A stretch of DNA of 64,000 nucleotides from Bacteroidota bacterium (GCA_016194975.1 JACQAM010000009.1:126788-190787); one strand, 5' to 3'; positions 42,881 to 52,482 are shown, numbered from the stretch's first letter. Numbers and translations: made by a program. The notes: a model not told the origin generated them from the letters alone.

Positions 42881-42922
42881 GCCAACCAATAAAATTCACC
42901 AAAAGAAACGGAGGTAAGAATT

Positions 42923-43459
42923 ATGAAAACGATCAGAAGAATTTTCATTCTCGCAATTGCAATGTTCATGAATTATTCCATGACAGCGCAATCAACGCAG
43001 AGCATGACCGCAAATGTTGTCGGTTATAAAACGGCGGTCGGCCTCAGGGCGGGAGAAATGTCGGGCATTACATTCAAGCGATTCAGCGGACAGAATCATG
43101 CGCTTGAATTTATTGTTGGCGACTGGCCTTATGGTTTCAGAGCCACCGGGCTTTATGAAAAATATTCAGGTTCCGCTATTGCTGGACTGAATTGGTATTA
43201 TGGCGGAGGTGCACACTTTGGATTTGAAACCGGTCGCGTCTATTATTATTATCCTTATTACGACCGGTACTATAATTATTACTATCGCACCAGTGGCAAC
43301 ATGGCTTTAGGAATCGACGGCATCATCGGTATAGAATACAAGATCAAACCGATTCCGTTTGCCGTAAGTCTTGATATGAAACCATTTACTGAGATCAATT
43401 CATTCGGTGATATATTCTTCGGACTTGATCCGGGGCTCGGAATAAAAGTGGTTTTCTGA
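42923..43459 (+). CDS. predicted outer-membrane beta-barrel protein
   Basis: This 178-residue protein has a signal peptide (MKTIRRIFILAIAMFMNYSMTAQ) and a mature part of alternating aromatic strands (TAVGLRAGEMSGITFKRF, ALEFIVGDWPYGFRATGLYEKY, GGGAHFGFETGRVYYYYPYY) ending in aromatic Phe (LGIKVVF), as in small outer-membrane barrels. A very Tyr-rich segment lies at about residues 106-122. An unusually clear Shine-Dalgarno (GGAGG at 42910-42914) precedes ATG, which is rare in Bacteroidota. The sigma-54-like promoter lies upstream, and a DUF4382 lipoprotein gene follows after 58 bases. Confidence 0.75.
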   Translation: MKTIRRIFILAIAMFMNYSMTAQSTQSMTANVVGYKTAVGLRAGEMSGITFKRFSGQNHALEFIVGDWPYGFRATGLYEKYSGSAIAGLNWYYGGGAHFGFETGRVYYYYPYYDRYYNYYYRTSGNMALGIDGIIGIEYKIKPIPFAVSLDMKPFTEINSFGDIFFGLDPGLGIKVVF

Positions 43460-43517
43460 AAACAGATTTGCAATTCAAACCTAAATCAATAATTCAAAAA
43501 AAATGAAAGGAGAGATC

Positions 43518-44072
43518 ATGAAAACGAGAAAAATAATTCCGGCGATCATCACGCTCATTGCAATATTGTTTTTTTCCTGCACGAAAGACAGGATGGGCGC
43601 AGCGATGATGGTAAAAATGACGGATGGTTCTGCGGTAACATTCACCACGCATGCTGATGCTTACCAGGCGGTGAATGTTGAAATAACAGGTGTGGAGATC
43701 AACTATGAAGGCACAACTGATGCGTGGGTAGCGCTTCCTGTTCATGCAGGAATCTACAACCTGATCGATATCCAGAATGATATCACCACAGTTCTTGCTG
43801 ATCATTCGTCGATCCGTGCCGGAAAAGTGAGCCAGATGCGAATGATACTCGGAGATCACAACACGTTGGTCACGGGTAATGGTACGTTCGATCTGAAAGT
43901 TCCTTCCGGAGCGGAAACCGGTTTGAAAATTAATCTTGATACGGAGATCAAACCCGGTAAAACAGTTACGATCACAATAGATTTTAATTCTGAAAAATCT
44001 GTTGTTGATGAAGGAAATAATTCTTTCCTCTTGAAGCCATATCTTGAATTGAAAGCGGTGGATCAGTATTAG
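43518..44072 (+). CDS. DUF4382 lipoprotein
   Basis: This 184-residue lipoprotein starts at ATG 43518 (MKTRKIIPAIITLIAILFFSC); the AAAGGAGAG upstream favours this over ATG 43503. Cys21 in FFSC is the lipidation site. The body matches DUF4382: VKMTDGSAVTFT, AVNVEITGVEINYEG, YNLIDIQNDITTVLAD, SQMRMILGDHNTL, and a final beta-sandwich. Its role is unknown. It is probably in one operon with the barrel gene and ends in the terminator at 44088. Confidence 0.88.
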   Translation: MKTRKIIPAIITLIAILFFSCTKDRMGAAMMVKMTDGSAVTFTTHADAYQAVNVEITGVEINYEGTTDAWVALPVHAGIYNLIDIQNDITTVLADHSSIRAGKVSQMRMILGDHNTLVTGNGTFDLKVPSGAETGLKINLDTEIKPGKTVTITIDFNSEKSVVDEGNNSFLLKPYLELKAVDQY

Positions 44073-44087
44073 TGCAGATGTGGCGGG

Positions 44088-44117
44088 GGGCTGTCTCAAA
44101 AGGACAGCCCTTTTTTT
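44088..44117 (+). terminator. Rho-independent terminator
   Basis: A perfect 8-bp stem GGGCTGTC / GACAGCCC with loop TCAAAAG is followed by seven T, 15 bases after the DUF4382 stop. The stop codon of the convergent kinase (44098-44096) lies in the loop. Confidence 0.88.
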
Positions 44118-46207
44118 GTTTCACTCATTACGGAACGTATTTTTTCGAAGAGCGCTTTTTTTGAGAATGGTTTTGTGATGTATCCGTTCATTCCCGCTTC
44201 GAAACATTTTTCTTCTTCGCCATGCATGGCATGCGCGGTCACTGCAATGATCGGAACTGCGTTTCCGGTTGCGGTTAATTCACGCCTGATATAACGGGCA
44301 ACTTCATACCCGTCTTTTTCCGGGAGTTGTATATCGAGCAGAACAAGATCATATTTATTCGCTGTTGTTTTTTCGATGGCGATTTTTCCGTTCCATGCAA
44401 GATCTGTTTTACTTTTCAATCCTTCCAGCATTTTCATGATCAGCATCTGGTTCATCTCGTTGTCTTCTGCAACAAGTATGTTCAATCCTTCGATGGCAGA
44501 AAAATTTTCATTCGCATGACCAGTAGTTTTATTTTTCGGAAACGGAATATTTTTGCCGAACGGAAGATTGAAAGTGAATACGGATCCTTTCATCAACCGG
44601 CTTTCGAGATGAATGGAACCGTTCTGCATTTCCACCAATTGTTTTACAATGGCGAGTCCCAATCCTGTGCCTCCGTATTTTCTTGTCGTTTCATTGCTGG
44701 CCTGTGTGAAACCTTCGAACACCGACGAAATTTTATTTTGCGGAATACCGATCCCTGTGTCACTTACTTCAAACCTGAGCATCACACTGTCGTCATTTTC
44801 GGAAAGGAGACGAACACTTATTTTCACTTCTCCTTTTTCTGTGAACTTGATGGCGTTGTCAGCAAGATTGATCAGGATCTGGCTCATACGTGTGGGATCG
44901 CCGGTAAGAGCATCGGGAATTTTATCATCGCAGTGAACGGAGAGCGATATTTTTTTTTCATTGGCTTTCGGCAGCATAAGCATCATCATCGAATCGAGCA
45001 GTGAGGAAAGTTTAAGTTCTGTTTTTTCAAAAATAATTTTACCCGAACGGATCTTGGAGAAATCCAGGATATCATTGATGATGACAAGAAGATTCTGTCC
45101 CGATTTTTTTACCGCGTCTACGTACTGTTCCTGTTCGCTGTCCAGTTTTGTTTTTTCCATAAGTTCTGTAAATCCCACGATCGCATTCATCGGCGTACGT
45201 ATCTCGTGGCTCATATTCGCAAGGAAAGTATCCTTCACCTTCACCGACTCTTCCAGTTCCTTCTGCGCTTTTTCAAGATTGCTGTTTAATTTTTCAAGTT
45301 TCTGTTCTGATTCGCGCCGCTCATTGAGCGTAGTGCTCAAAAACATCATGATGATCGAGCTCACGCAAATAAAGATCTGCAGCGATAACAAAGAATTATT
45401 CTGCGTGTCGGAGATGAATGGCCCTTTCCCGCCCAGTGTATTCCAGATGGCCAGTCCAGATACCAGAAGTACAATGAGCGACGACTGCCATTGCTCGATC
45501 GCAAAAACACAACCGGTAAGAATGATCAGCAAAAGATAGATGGAAGAATTAAGCGGGAAGAAAGAAAGCCGGCCGTTGAATTCTGCTTCCATGTAAATGA
45601 TGAGGAGGATAAAGATCACGGAGAATTTCCAGAAATTTTTAAACTGAATTTTTTCCCGGAACGAATTCCAGCAACTGAGTAAGACCGGAGTGAGTACAAT
45701 AATTCCGGCTACATCTCCCATCCACCACGTGAACCACACCGTCTTGTACGCGCTCGCCTGGATCACTCCTCCTTCCAATAAACTGGTTGCGCCGAATGTG
45801 CAACTGACCATGCACATGAGCAAAGCAGCAAAAATAAAAAGAGAAAAATCTTTTGTTAAGCTGAGTATCTGCTTCGAACGAAAAAGATTGAGCAGATAAT
45901 TTCCGGTAAGCGCTTCGAGCGTATTTCCGGCCGCAATAATTCCCGACATAAAAAGAATGGTATTCAGGCCGGCGGCTTTGTTCGATAAAAAAACAACGAC
46001 GTTCGCAGCAAAAGCGCCGATAAATATTCCCGGCCACGAGCGGGAACCAAGAATAAGTATTGCAGCAAATGCAAAACCGGAAGGAGGCCACACCGGGGAA
46101 GCATTCGTATTTCCGAGCGCAAGCAAAAGTCCCGCTCTTGCAGAAAAATAATAAATGACAGCAACAGCTATAATCCTCGGAATCGATTTCAGGGAAACTT
46201 TATTCAT
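44096..46207 (-). CDS. MASE1 hybrid sensor histidine kinase
   Basis: This 703-residue kinase begins with a MASE1 membrane sensor of about eight TM helices (residues 10-295; NTNASPVWPPSGFAFAAILILGSRSWPGIFIGAF is diagnostic). A coiled-coil linker follows, then HisKA (FLANMSHEIRTPMNAIVGF) and HATPase boxes (NLADNAIKF, DTGIGIP, GTGLGL). A C-terminal REC has LVAEDNEMNQ, DLVLLDIQLPEKDGYE and YITKPFS. It has no HPt, so phosphate must pass to a separate HPt protein such as the one at 48531. It is monocistronic, and its stop lies in the convergent terminator loop. Confidence 0.95.
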   Translation of the reverse strand: MNKVSLKSIPRIIAVAVIYYFSARAGLLLALGNTNASPVWPPSGFAFAAILILGSRSWPGIFIGAFAANVVVFLSNKAAGLNTILFMSGIIAAGNTLEALTGNYLLNLFRSKQILSLTKDFSLFIFAALLMCMVSCTFGATSLLEGGVIQASAYKTVWFTWWMGDVAGIIVLTPVLLSCWNSFREKIQFKNFWKFSVIFILLIIYMEAEFNGRLSFFPLNSSIYLLLIILTGCVFAIEQWQSSLIVLLVSGLAIWNTLGGKGPFISDTQNNSLLSLQIFICVSSIIMMFLSTTLNERRESEQKLEKLNSNLEKAQKELEESVKVKDTFLANMSHEIRTPMNAIVGFTELMEKTKLDSEQEQYVDAVKKSGQNLLVIINDILDFSKIRSGKIIFEKTELKLSSLLDSMMMLMLPKANEKKISLSVHCDDKIPDALTGDPTRMSQILINLADNAIKFTEKGEVKISVRLLSENDDSVMLRFEVSDTGIGIPQNKISSVFEGFTQASNETTRKYGGTGLGLAIVKQLVEMQNGSIHLESRLMKGSVFTFNLPFGKNIPFPKNKTTGHANENFSAIEGLNILVAEDNEMNQMLIMKMLEGLKSKTDLAWNGKIAIEKTTANKYDLVLLDIQLPEKDGYEVARYIRRELTATGNAVPIIAVTAHAMHGEEEKCFEAGMNGYITKPFSKKALFEKIRSVMSETKKGLSF

Positions 46208-46441
46208 CGATCTTTAGTAAACAACTATTATACGAAGGAAATTCCGACAGGGATATGCGGAACATGAAATTCAAAAGAAAAAAATACTGAATAGCCGTCC
46301 CGGAATTCTTTTTACTCTTTTGTGAAAAAATGAAACAACATTTCGACGGAAGTGAAAACAAAAACAGGATGATCTCGTTTAAAAAAGAATCCTCCCCGTT
46401 ACGATTTTCAAAGACAGATCCGCCAGACACAATAATTACCA

Positions 46442-48505
46442 ATGAAAAATCCATTCAAAATATCGTTGTTCGGGCCGATGATGATCGTGTTTCTCATTCT
46501 CGTGCAGGCGATGGTGGTCGTGACGGGTTATCTGAGTTACAGGAAATTCAACACGATCGTCGATTATGTGAAGATCCCGGAAAAACCTTCTTCCAATCTC
46601 GTTCTCATGCGACAAATCATTTCCGATCTTTCGAATACAGAGCGAAATGCAAAATCATATTATCTCACGCGCAAAGGAAATTATCTCTCCGGTTATTATG
46701 AATCGCTTGTTCGCTTGTCTTCGAATATCGATAAGCTGGATACCGCAGGATGGGAAGATCATGAAGAACGTGTGTGTGCCGATAGCCTTGAATCGCTTTT
46801 TGGAAAAGAACTCTTAGTCCTTAATGACCTGGTTTATCTCGATAATAATGAATATGTGACGAATCAGTTACAGGTAATTTCCGACCAGATCGGTAAAATG
46901 AAACTGGCCCCGGCAAATCCCGTGTCAGCGAATAATAATGATGAAGAAAAAAATAAGAACGGATTTTTAAATCGGGTTTTCGGAAAAAATAAAAATGGAT
47001 CCAATGCACAGGCCGGCAACACCGACCAGCTTGCCCACATTAAAAAAGACATGAACAAGCAGGTGGTGACGGTGAAACAAACTCAGAAAGATGAACTTCG
47101 CCGCATCAAAAATGAAGAGTTCAGGATCACGGACGAAAATATGTCATTGTCGGACAACATTCATTCATTTCTCGACAAGATAGAAGTGATCGAACAGAAC
47201 AGGATCAGGACGCGCAACGCGCACGCTGCAGCGGATGCGCAGGAAAGTAAATCTACCATAAGTATTTTCTGCGGACTGATCATTTCCCTGTTGCTTATTT
47301 CCAGTGCATTTATTGCGCGTTATGCCACGCACAACAAACGCAGGAATGAGTTGTTGCGCAAAGAAAAAACTTTCGCGCAGCAACAGGCCGAATCAAAACA
47401 GAATCTCGTTGCCAATATGAGCCACGAGATACGTACGCCGCTTAATTCCATTATCGGTTTTTCGGAACAGGTATTGCAATCAGATCTTGCGCCACAGCAA
47501 CACCAGCACGTGAGCATTGTAAAAAAATCAGCAGACCATCTCCTGCACGTGATCAATAATATTCTTGACAATTCGAAACTCGAAGCCGGAAAATTTCTTT
47601 TCCAGGAAATAAATTTTTCACCTGCCGATCCTATTCTCGAAGCAATTCATTCCATGCAGGTCCAGGCGAAAGTGAAAGGAATTGCTTTGCAATATGAAAT
47701 CTCCGGTGATCTCCCCGCAATGATCGTTGGTGATCCTGTCCGGCTTACGCAGATCCTTCTGAATATTCTGGGTAACGCTATCAAATATACTCCTGAAGGA
47801 TGGGTGAAACTGGAAGCGACCTGTGACCAGGAAAAAAAGCTGATCTGCATAAGTGTTGCCGACACTGGTACAGGTATTCCTTCAGCAAAACTCACCACCA
47901 TCTTCAATGAGTATGAACAAGCCGATGCCATTGCATCTTTGCGCGGAACGGGACTTGGTTTATCCATCACAAAAAAATTAGTGGAATTGCAGGGCGGAAA
48001 TATTACGCTGGAAAGTAAAGTAGGTGAAGGAACAAAAGTCACGATCCTGATGCCTTATACGGAAACGGAAATAATAGCGGCAGAAAAACATAATAAGAAT
48101 GAGCAACAGGAATTTCATGATCCTGAAAAACTCCGCGGCAAAAGAATTCTTATTGCCGATGATGAACAGTTCAACAGGATGCTGCTGGCTTCCATTCTTA
48201 AAAAACACGGATTGTTTTTTTCCGAAGCGGCAAACGGAAAAGAAGCGCTTGCACAATTAGAAAAAAATGATTTCGACATGGTGCTCATGGATCTGCGGAT
48301 GCCGGAAATGAACGGCATCGTTGCAACAGAAAATATCCGCAATCTCGCCGATAGTAAAAAAGCAGGAGTTCCGGTTGTTGCATTGACCGCCGGCCTCGAG
48401 TCGGAAAAAACGGAAATATGCCGCAAAGCCGGGATGAATGATTTTATTTCCAAACCCTACCGCGAGGCCGAGCTGCTCCGGAAACTTGCCCGGTATTTAA
48501 CGTGA
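46442..48505 (+). CDS. hybrid sensor histidine kinase (HisKA-HATPase-REC)
   Basis: This 687-residue kinase has TM1 (about residues 10-32), a long mostly helical periplasmic region with a Lys/Asn-rich middle (KNKNGFLNRVFGKNKNGSNAQ), and TM2 (about 276-295). HisKA (LVANMSHEIRTPLNSIIGF), HATPase (NILGNAIKY, DTGTGIP, GTGLGL) and REC (RILIADDEQFNR, FDMVLMDLRMPEMNG, FISKPYR) follow. There is no HPt in the protein, but a free HPt gene starts 25 bases downstream, so the two form a split relay leading to the sigma-54 activator. Confidence 0.94.
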   Translation: MKNPFKISLFGPMMIVFLILVQAMVVVTGYLSYRKFNTIVDYVKIPEKPSSNLVLMRQIISDLSNTERNAKSYYLTRKGNYLSGYYESLVRLSSNIDKLDTAGWEDHEERVCADSLESLFGKELLVLNDLVYLDNNEYVTNQLQVISDQIGKMKLAPANPVSANNNDEEKNKNGFLNRVFGKNKNGSNAQAGNTDQLAHIKKDMNKQVVTVKQTQKDELRRIKNEEFRITDENMSLSDNIHSFLDKIEVIEQNRIRTRNAHAAADAQESKSTISIFCGLIISLLLISSAFIARYATHNKRRNELLRKEKTFAQQQAESKQNLVANMSHEIRTPLNSIIGFSEQVLQSDLAPQQHQHVSIVKKSADHLLHVINNILDNSKLEAGKFLFQEINFSPADPILEAIHSMQVQAKVKGIALQYEISGDLPAMIVGDPVRLTQILLNILGNAIKYTPEGWVKLEATCDQEKKLICISVADTGTGIPSAKLTTIFNEYEQADAIASLRGTGLGLSITKKLVELQGGNITLESKVGEGTKVTILMPYTETEIIAAEKHNKNEQQEFHDPEKLRGKRILIADDEQFNRMLLASILKKHGLFFSEAANGKEALAQLEKNDFDMVLMDLRMPEMNGIVATENIRNLADSKKAGVPVVALTAGLESEKTEICRKAGMNDFISKPYREAELLRKLARYLT

Positions 48506-48530
48506 AGTAAATTGAATAATAAACAAAGCT

Positions 48531-48881
48531 ATGCCTGATCGTAAAAAATTTGACCTGGGCCCATTGAAGGAACTTTGTTCAGGCGACGAAGTTTTTTATG
48601 CTGAAATGATAAAAACATTTTTCCGAACAACACTGGCCGGAATTTCATCCATGCAAAAAGCCGCTGAAGAAAAGAAGTGGAAAGAAGTTTCTGAACTCGC
48701 TCATAAAATGAGAGGGCCATGCACGCATCTTTCGACGCATGCACTTTCGGAATTATTGGTGCAGATAGAAAAAGATATTTCCGGCGGGCAAAGCACGGAT
48801 CACATTCCCGGTTTAGTGAGTAGGGCAACACAGGAAGCAGAAGATGTCATCGGCCTTATAAAAACAGAAACCGGTTTGTGA
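48531..48881 (+). CDS. free HPt (histidine phosphotransfer) protein
   Basis: This 116-residue four-helix HPt protein has phosphoacceptor His58 in SELAHKMRGPCTHLS, preceded by FFRTTLAGISSMQKAAEEKKW and followed by ALSELLVQIEKDI, as in standard HPt domains. The sequence parallels the C-terminal HPt of the 33542-37207 kinase. It lies between a hybrid kinase and a sigma-54 activator in the same direction, and should pass phosphate from the REC of the former to the REC of the latter. Confidence 0.92.
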   Translation: MPDRKKFDLGPLKELCSGDEVFYAEMIKTFFRTTLAGISSMQKAAEEKKWKEVSELAHKMRGPCTHLSTHALSELLVQIEKDISGGQSTDHIPGLVSRATQEAEDVIGLIKTETGL

Positions 48882-48965
48882 TCTTTTGTTTTTTTCCGGC
48901 CGAAGATTATTTTATTTTTTAAACTGATACATTGGCAAAAACTATTCTTTTTCACGCAGATGGCG

Positions 48966-48973
48966 TAATTTTG
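48966..48973 (+). promoter_or_regulatory. Bacteroidota -7 box (TAATTTTG) at the start of the activator gene
   Basis: A perfect TAnnTTTG ends 2 bases before ATG 48976 and 8 bases before ATG 48982. If used, the mRNA would begin near the second ATG and be almost leaderless, favouring 48982 as start in that transcript. Confidence 0.35.
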
Positions 48974-48975
48974 TA

Positions 48976-50343
48976 ATGACAATGAAAGCGAAACCAATAC
49001 TGATACAGGTAGTAGAAGATGACGAATGGTACAACAAATTGTTGGTACACACGGTTTCATTGAATCCCGATTTCGAGGTAAAAAGTTTTTTCAACGCAAA
49101 GGATTTTCTACGGCAGTTGGATTCATTGCCACACATCGTTACGCTCGATCATCGTTTGCCGGATATGCAGGGAACAGAAGTGCTTAGCGAGATCCGGAAA
49201 AAAAGCCCGGATACAGAAGTGATCATCATTTCTGAACAACAGGAAATAGCGGCGGCGGTTGAACTTTTTCATCTCGGCGTTTACGATTACCTCATTAAGG
49301 AAAAAAACATCCGCGAAAAACTACTCAATACACTAAATAATATTTTAAAAACAATTCATTTAAAGGAACGCGTTTCAACTCTTGAAAAAGAAGTCGGAAA
49401 AAAATATGATTTCTCACAATTGCTTATCGGTGAAAGCGAGCAACTGAAAAAAGTGGAAGAAATGATCGGCAAAGCGATCGGGTCGACGATCAATGTCATT
49501 ATCACCGGTGAAACAGGAACGGGAAAAGAAGTCGTCGCTAAATCCATTCATTTCAATTCGGTACGCCACAAAAAACCTTTTGTCGCAGTGAATGTTGCTG
49601 CAATTCCATCGGAGCTTATTGAAAGTGAATTGTTCGGCCACGAGAAAGGTGCATTTACCGGCGCATCGGCAAGGCGCATCGGAAAATTCGAAGAAGCAAA
49701 TGGCGGAACACTTTTCCTTGACGAGATCGGCGAAATGGATATTTCCATTCAGGCGAAATTGCTTCGCGCTTTGCAGGAAAAAGAAATTACGCGCGTAGGC
49801 GATAATGCGCATGTGAAAGTAGATTGCCGCATCATCGTAGCCACGCACCGCAACCTGAAAGAAGAAGTTTCACAAGGCCGTTTCCGCGAAGATCTTTATT
49901 ATCGGTTGTTCGGGCTTCCCATTGAATTGCCGCCATTGCGTGAGCGCGGGCGCGATGTGCTTTTGCTCGCGAATGAATTCATCAGTAGTTTCTGCGAAGA
50001 AAATGCAATTCCGCTGAAAGCACTTTCTCCGGAAACAGAAAAAAAATTAATGAGTTATACTTTTCCCGGAAATATCCGCGAACTGAAATCCGTTGTTGAA
50101 CTTGCGGTTGTACTCAGTGATTCTGAAAAAATTTATTCCGATGATATCAAGTTGTCTTCACCCGATGCGGTTGCTGAAGTAATTTCCGAAGAGGCGAGTT
50201 TACGCGAGTATAATATTCGTATTGTAAAAACGTATCTCCGGAAATATAATAATGATGTAAAGCTTGTGGCGCAGAAACTCGGAATAGGATCCGCTACCAT
50301 TTACCGGATGCAAAAAGAAGATTCCAGTATCATTTCGAAATAA
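48976..50343 (+). CDS. sigma-54-dependent transcriptional activator (NtrC family)
   Basis: This 455-residue protein has three parts. REC: VVEDD (12-16), Asp58 in [10 protein letters not shown], and Lys108 in YLIKEKN, with Glu instead of Pro after Lys. The AAA+ domain (about 145-380) has Walker A GETGTGKE (178-185), the sigma-54 contact loop GAFTGA (225-230), and Walker [10 protein letters not shown] short Fis-like HTH sits at the end ([18 protein letters not shown]). It should bind enhancers and activate RpoN promoters, possibly the one at 42865. The start is ATG 48976 or 48982. Confidence 0.95.
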   Translation: MTMKAKPILIQVVEDDEWYNKLLVHTVSLNPDFEVKSFFNAKDFLRQLDSLPHIVTLDHRLPDMQGTEVLSEIRKKSPDTEVIIISEQQEIAAAVELFHLGVYDYLIKEKNIREKLLNTLNNILKTIHLKERVSTLEKEVGKKYDFSQLLIGESEQLKKVEEMIGKAIGSTINVIITGETGTGKEVVAKSIHFNSVRHKKPFVAVNVAAIPSELIESELFGHEKGAFTGASARRIGKFEEANGGTLFLDEIGEMDISIQAKLLRALQEKEITRVGDNAHVKVDCRIIVATHRNLKEEVSQGRFREDLYYRLFGLPIELPPLRERGRDVLLLANEFISSFCEENAIPLKALSPETEKKLMSYTFPGNIRELKSVVELAVVLSDSEKIYSDDIKLSSPDAVAEVISEEASLREYNIRIVKTYLRKYNNDVKLVAQKLGIGSATIYRMQKEDSSIISK

Positions 50344-50470
50344 TATTTCTCATTTTGAGAAAAGAAGAAAGCTCCCGCTTTTTTTATTCCCGTGAATTTT
50401 AATGATTTGCATTTTTTTCTGTTAATGGAATAGTATTGGTTGCTGTAGGTTCGAACAAAACACGGTAATC

Positions 50471-51364
50471 ATGAAAAAGAACTTCAGATCAATTTCAACT
50501 ATTCTGTTCACTGCAGGACTTTTATTTTCTTCATGTCATAATGCAGGGAAAAAAACCGCCGCGAACCGAATGTCCGATTCGCTGATCGTACAAACGCAGC
50601 GAAAGGATTCCGCTATTGATGCCTACATTCAAACGCTCAATGAGATCGATTTAAACCTGGACCAGATCCGTGATAAAAGAGGGTTGATCGTTATGGGGCC
50701 AAAAAGCAATGTAGCCGAAAATGTTTCGAAGAAAGAACAGATCCTTCGCAATCTTTCCATGATCGACATGATGCTCGCATCGAATAAAGAGAAGATCACA
50801 AAACTTGAAACGGATCTCTCCAAGTCGAATTCAGGCGATAAAAAACTTGCGGCGCTCGTAAAAAGTTACCGCGCACGCATTGCAGAATCAGACAGCGAAA
50901 CCGCAGACTTGAAAAAACAACTTGCTTCATTGTCATTCACGAACGAGGAACTCAAGACCAACGTGAAAAATATGCAGACTGACAATGATAAACTGCAGGG
51001 CGAGAACAGTGGCTTGCATGAAAATGTTTCCACGATGGACAGGGAACTTCATACGGCGTATTACGCAGTGGGCACTTATAAAAACCTGAAGAGTGAGAAG
51101 ATCATTCCGAAAAATGATGTGCTCGGAATTGAAACTACGCCAATACCTGGTCCCGGTTTCAACGCGTCATCATTTGCCGAGATCAATACCAAAACCACAA
51201 CCGACATCATGGTGAACAGTAAGAAAGTGAAGATCATGACCGATCACCCGGCAGAATCCTATTCTATTGTGAAAGATCCTGACGGTACGCTCACGATCCA
51301 CATCATCGATCCGGATTTGTTCTGGAGCATTTCGAAATATCTTGTTGTTGAAACAAGAGTGTAA
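50471..51364 (+). CDS. coiled-coil lipoprotein of unknown function
   Basis: This 297-residue protein has a lipoprotein signal (FTAGLLFSSC, Cys22). Residues about 30-205 are almost entirely helical with heptad-like Leu spacing (SNKEKITKLETDLSKS, KKQLASLSFTNEELKTNVKNM), so a long coiled coil is likely. The C-terminal 90 residues form a compact beta-rich domain (GIETTPIPGPGFNASSFAEI, ADLF-type end IIDPDLFWSISKYLVVE). It lies just after the sigma-54 activator, with a weak hairpin between. No function can be given. Confidence 0.72.
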   Translation: MKKNFRSISTILFTAGLLFSSCHNAGKKTAANRMSDSLIVQTQRKDSAIDAYIQTLNEIDLNLDQIRDKRGLIVMGPKSNVAENVSKKEQILRNLSMIDMMLASNKEKITKLETDLSKSNSGDKKLAALVKSYRARIAESDSETADLKKQLASLSFTNEELKTNVKNMQTDNDKLQGENSGLHENVSTMDRELHTAYYAVGTYKNLKSEKIIPKNDVLGIETTPIPGPGFNASSFAEINTKTTTDIMVNSKKVKIMTDHPAESYSIVKDPDGTLTIHIIDPDLFWSISKYLVVETRV

Positions 51365-51523
51365 TGAAACGAAACAGCAACTCAAGGCCGGCAATGCACC
51401 GGGATGGGAATGGCAATTTGAAATGAATGCCGAAGAAAATGGGAAGGTGTTAGTTCCTTTCCGGAATATTCAACCGGCGTGAGTTGCGTTTCAAAAATAA
51501 TTCTTCGACAAAAAAAAATCGTT

Positions 51524-52255
51524 ATGAAAAAATATCTTGTCATACTGTTTATGATCCTGTTGCCGATTGCCGGCTGCAGGAAAATAGAAATATTCAGGGA
51601 CGACCGCGTTTCTCCACACGATTTTCTCTCCGATAAAAAATACAGATCGCTCGTCGTCGAGATTGATTATGTTTCGGGTTTCGAGCCGTCGGGCGATGCA
51701 GCAGATAAGCTGCAACAATTTCTCGAACAGCGTTTGAATAAACCGGCAGGAATATCTTTTGTTTATCATTCCATTGCTTCGCCAGGTAAAACGTCTTACA
51801 CGATCGATGATATCAAAAAAACAGAAAAAGATCATCGCATGGAAAATGTGCACGGCGAAACAGTAACTGCATATTTTCTTTTCATCGATGGAAATTATGC
51901 CGACGATGGACAGAATTCAAAAGCGCTCGGACTTACTTATGGTAATTCTTCTGTTGTCATTTTCGAAAAAACGCTTCATGATTTTTCCGGGCATTTTGGC
52001 CAACCGGAAGAATATGTTCTTGAAGCAACGGTGATGGATCATGAGTTCGGACATTTGCTGGGGCTCGTCAATGACGGAACCAAAATGGTGGTCAATCACC
52101 AGGATGTTTCGAACGGATATCATTGCGACAATTCGGCCTGCCTGATGTATTACGCTGTGGAGACTTCGGACGTGCTTGCCAATATGGTTGGAAGTAATAT
52201 TCCGGCGCTCGATGACAATTGTATAAAAGATCTGCAGGCGAATGGCGGAAAATAA
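51524..52255 (+). CDS. metzincin-like metalloprotease lipoprotein
   Basis: This 243-residue lipoprotein starts at ATG 51524 (MKKYLVILFMILLPIAGC, lipid Cys18). The active-site helix MDHEFGHLLGL carries HExxH at residues 173-177, with the conserved Gly180. The usual third zinc ligand (His/Asp at 183) is Asn here, with Asp184 next to it. A Met-turn-like CLMYY lies at 206-210. The fold is therefore metzincin-like, with a changed ligand. It may cut envelope or extracellular substrates at the cell surface. Confidence 0.78.
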   Translation: MKKYLVILFMILLPIAGCRKIEIFRDDRVSPHDFLSDKKYRSLVVEIDYVSGFEPSGDAADKLQQFLEQRLNKPAGISFVYHSIASPGKTSYTIDDIKKTEKDHRMENVHGETVTAYFLFIDGNYADDGQNSKALGLTYGNSSVVIFEKTLHDFSGHFGQPEEYVLEATVMDHEFGHLLGLVNDGTKMVVNHQDVSNGYHCDNSACLMYYAVETSDVLANMVGSNIPALDDNCIKDLQANGGK

Positions 52256-52431
52256 ATAACAATTGAAAAAATACCGGGAGAAATATTCCTTTCATAATTA
52301 AAAATACTTCCTTCCCGGTTTCGGGTTGGTTAGTCTGGAGAATGGGACGGTATCGCGAAAGTGGTATCGTTCTTTTTATTATTGTAGAATTGAACGAAAG
52401 ATTTATTCACTTAATTTTATCGGGCAAACAA

Positions 52432-52451
52432 GGTTGTATTGAAACACAACC
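52432..52451. repeat. 20-nt palindrome, RGTTGTG...ACAACY family (site e)
   Basis: GGTTGTATT...ACACAACC between the convergent protease and creatininase genes, 32 bases beyond the creatininase stop. Confidence 0.55.
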
Positions 52452-52482
52452 CTGAATTCGAACAATTTTTCCCGTAAAAATA

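Larger units (their letters stand above)
41999..42922. other. 924-base region without an intact gene
   Basis: No full gene can be supported. The reverse strand holds a T9SS sorting-domain remnant (42078-42176) and an open frame (42152-42643) with a plausible middle part (ITSVNCKNGMEEIPFIEIKVHL...YAAAS) but no recognisable family and a frame that breaks before the T9SS end. Together they suggest a decayed leftward gene for a T9SS-secreted protein. A 20-nt palindrome (42388-42407) and a sigma-54-like promoter (42865-42880) are also here. Confidence 0.4.
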
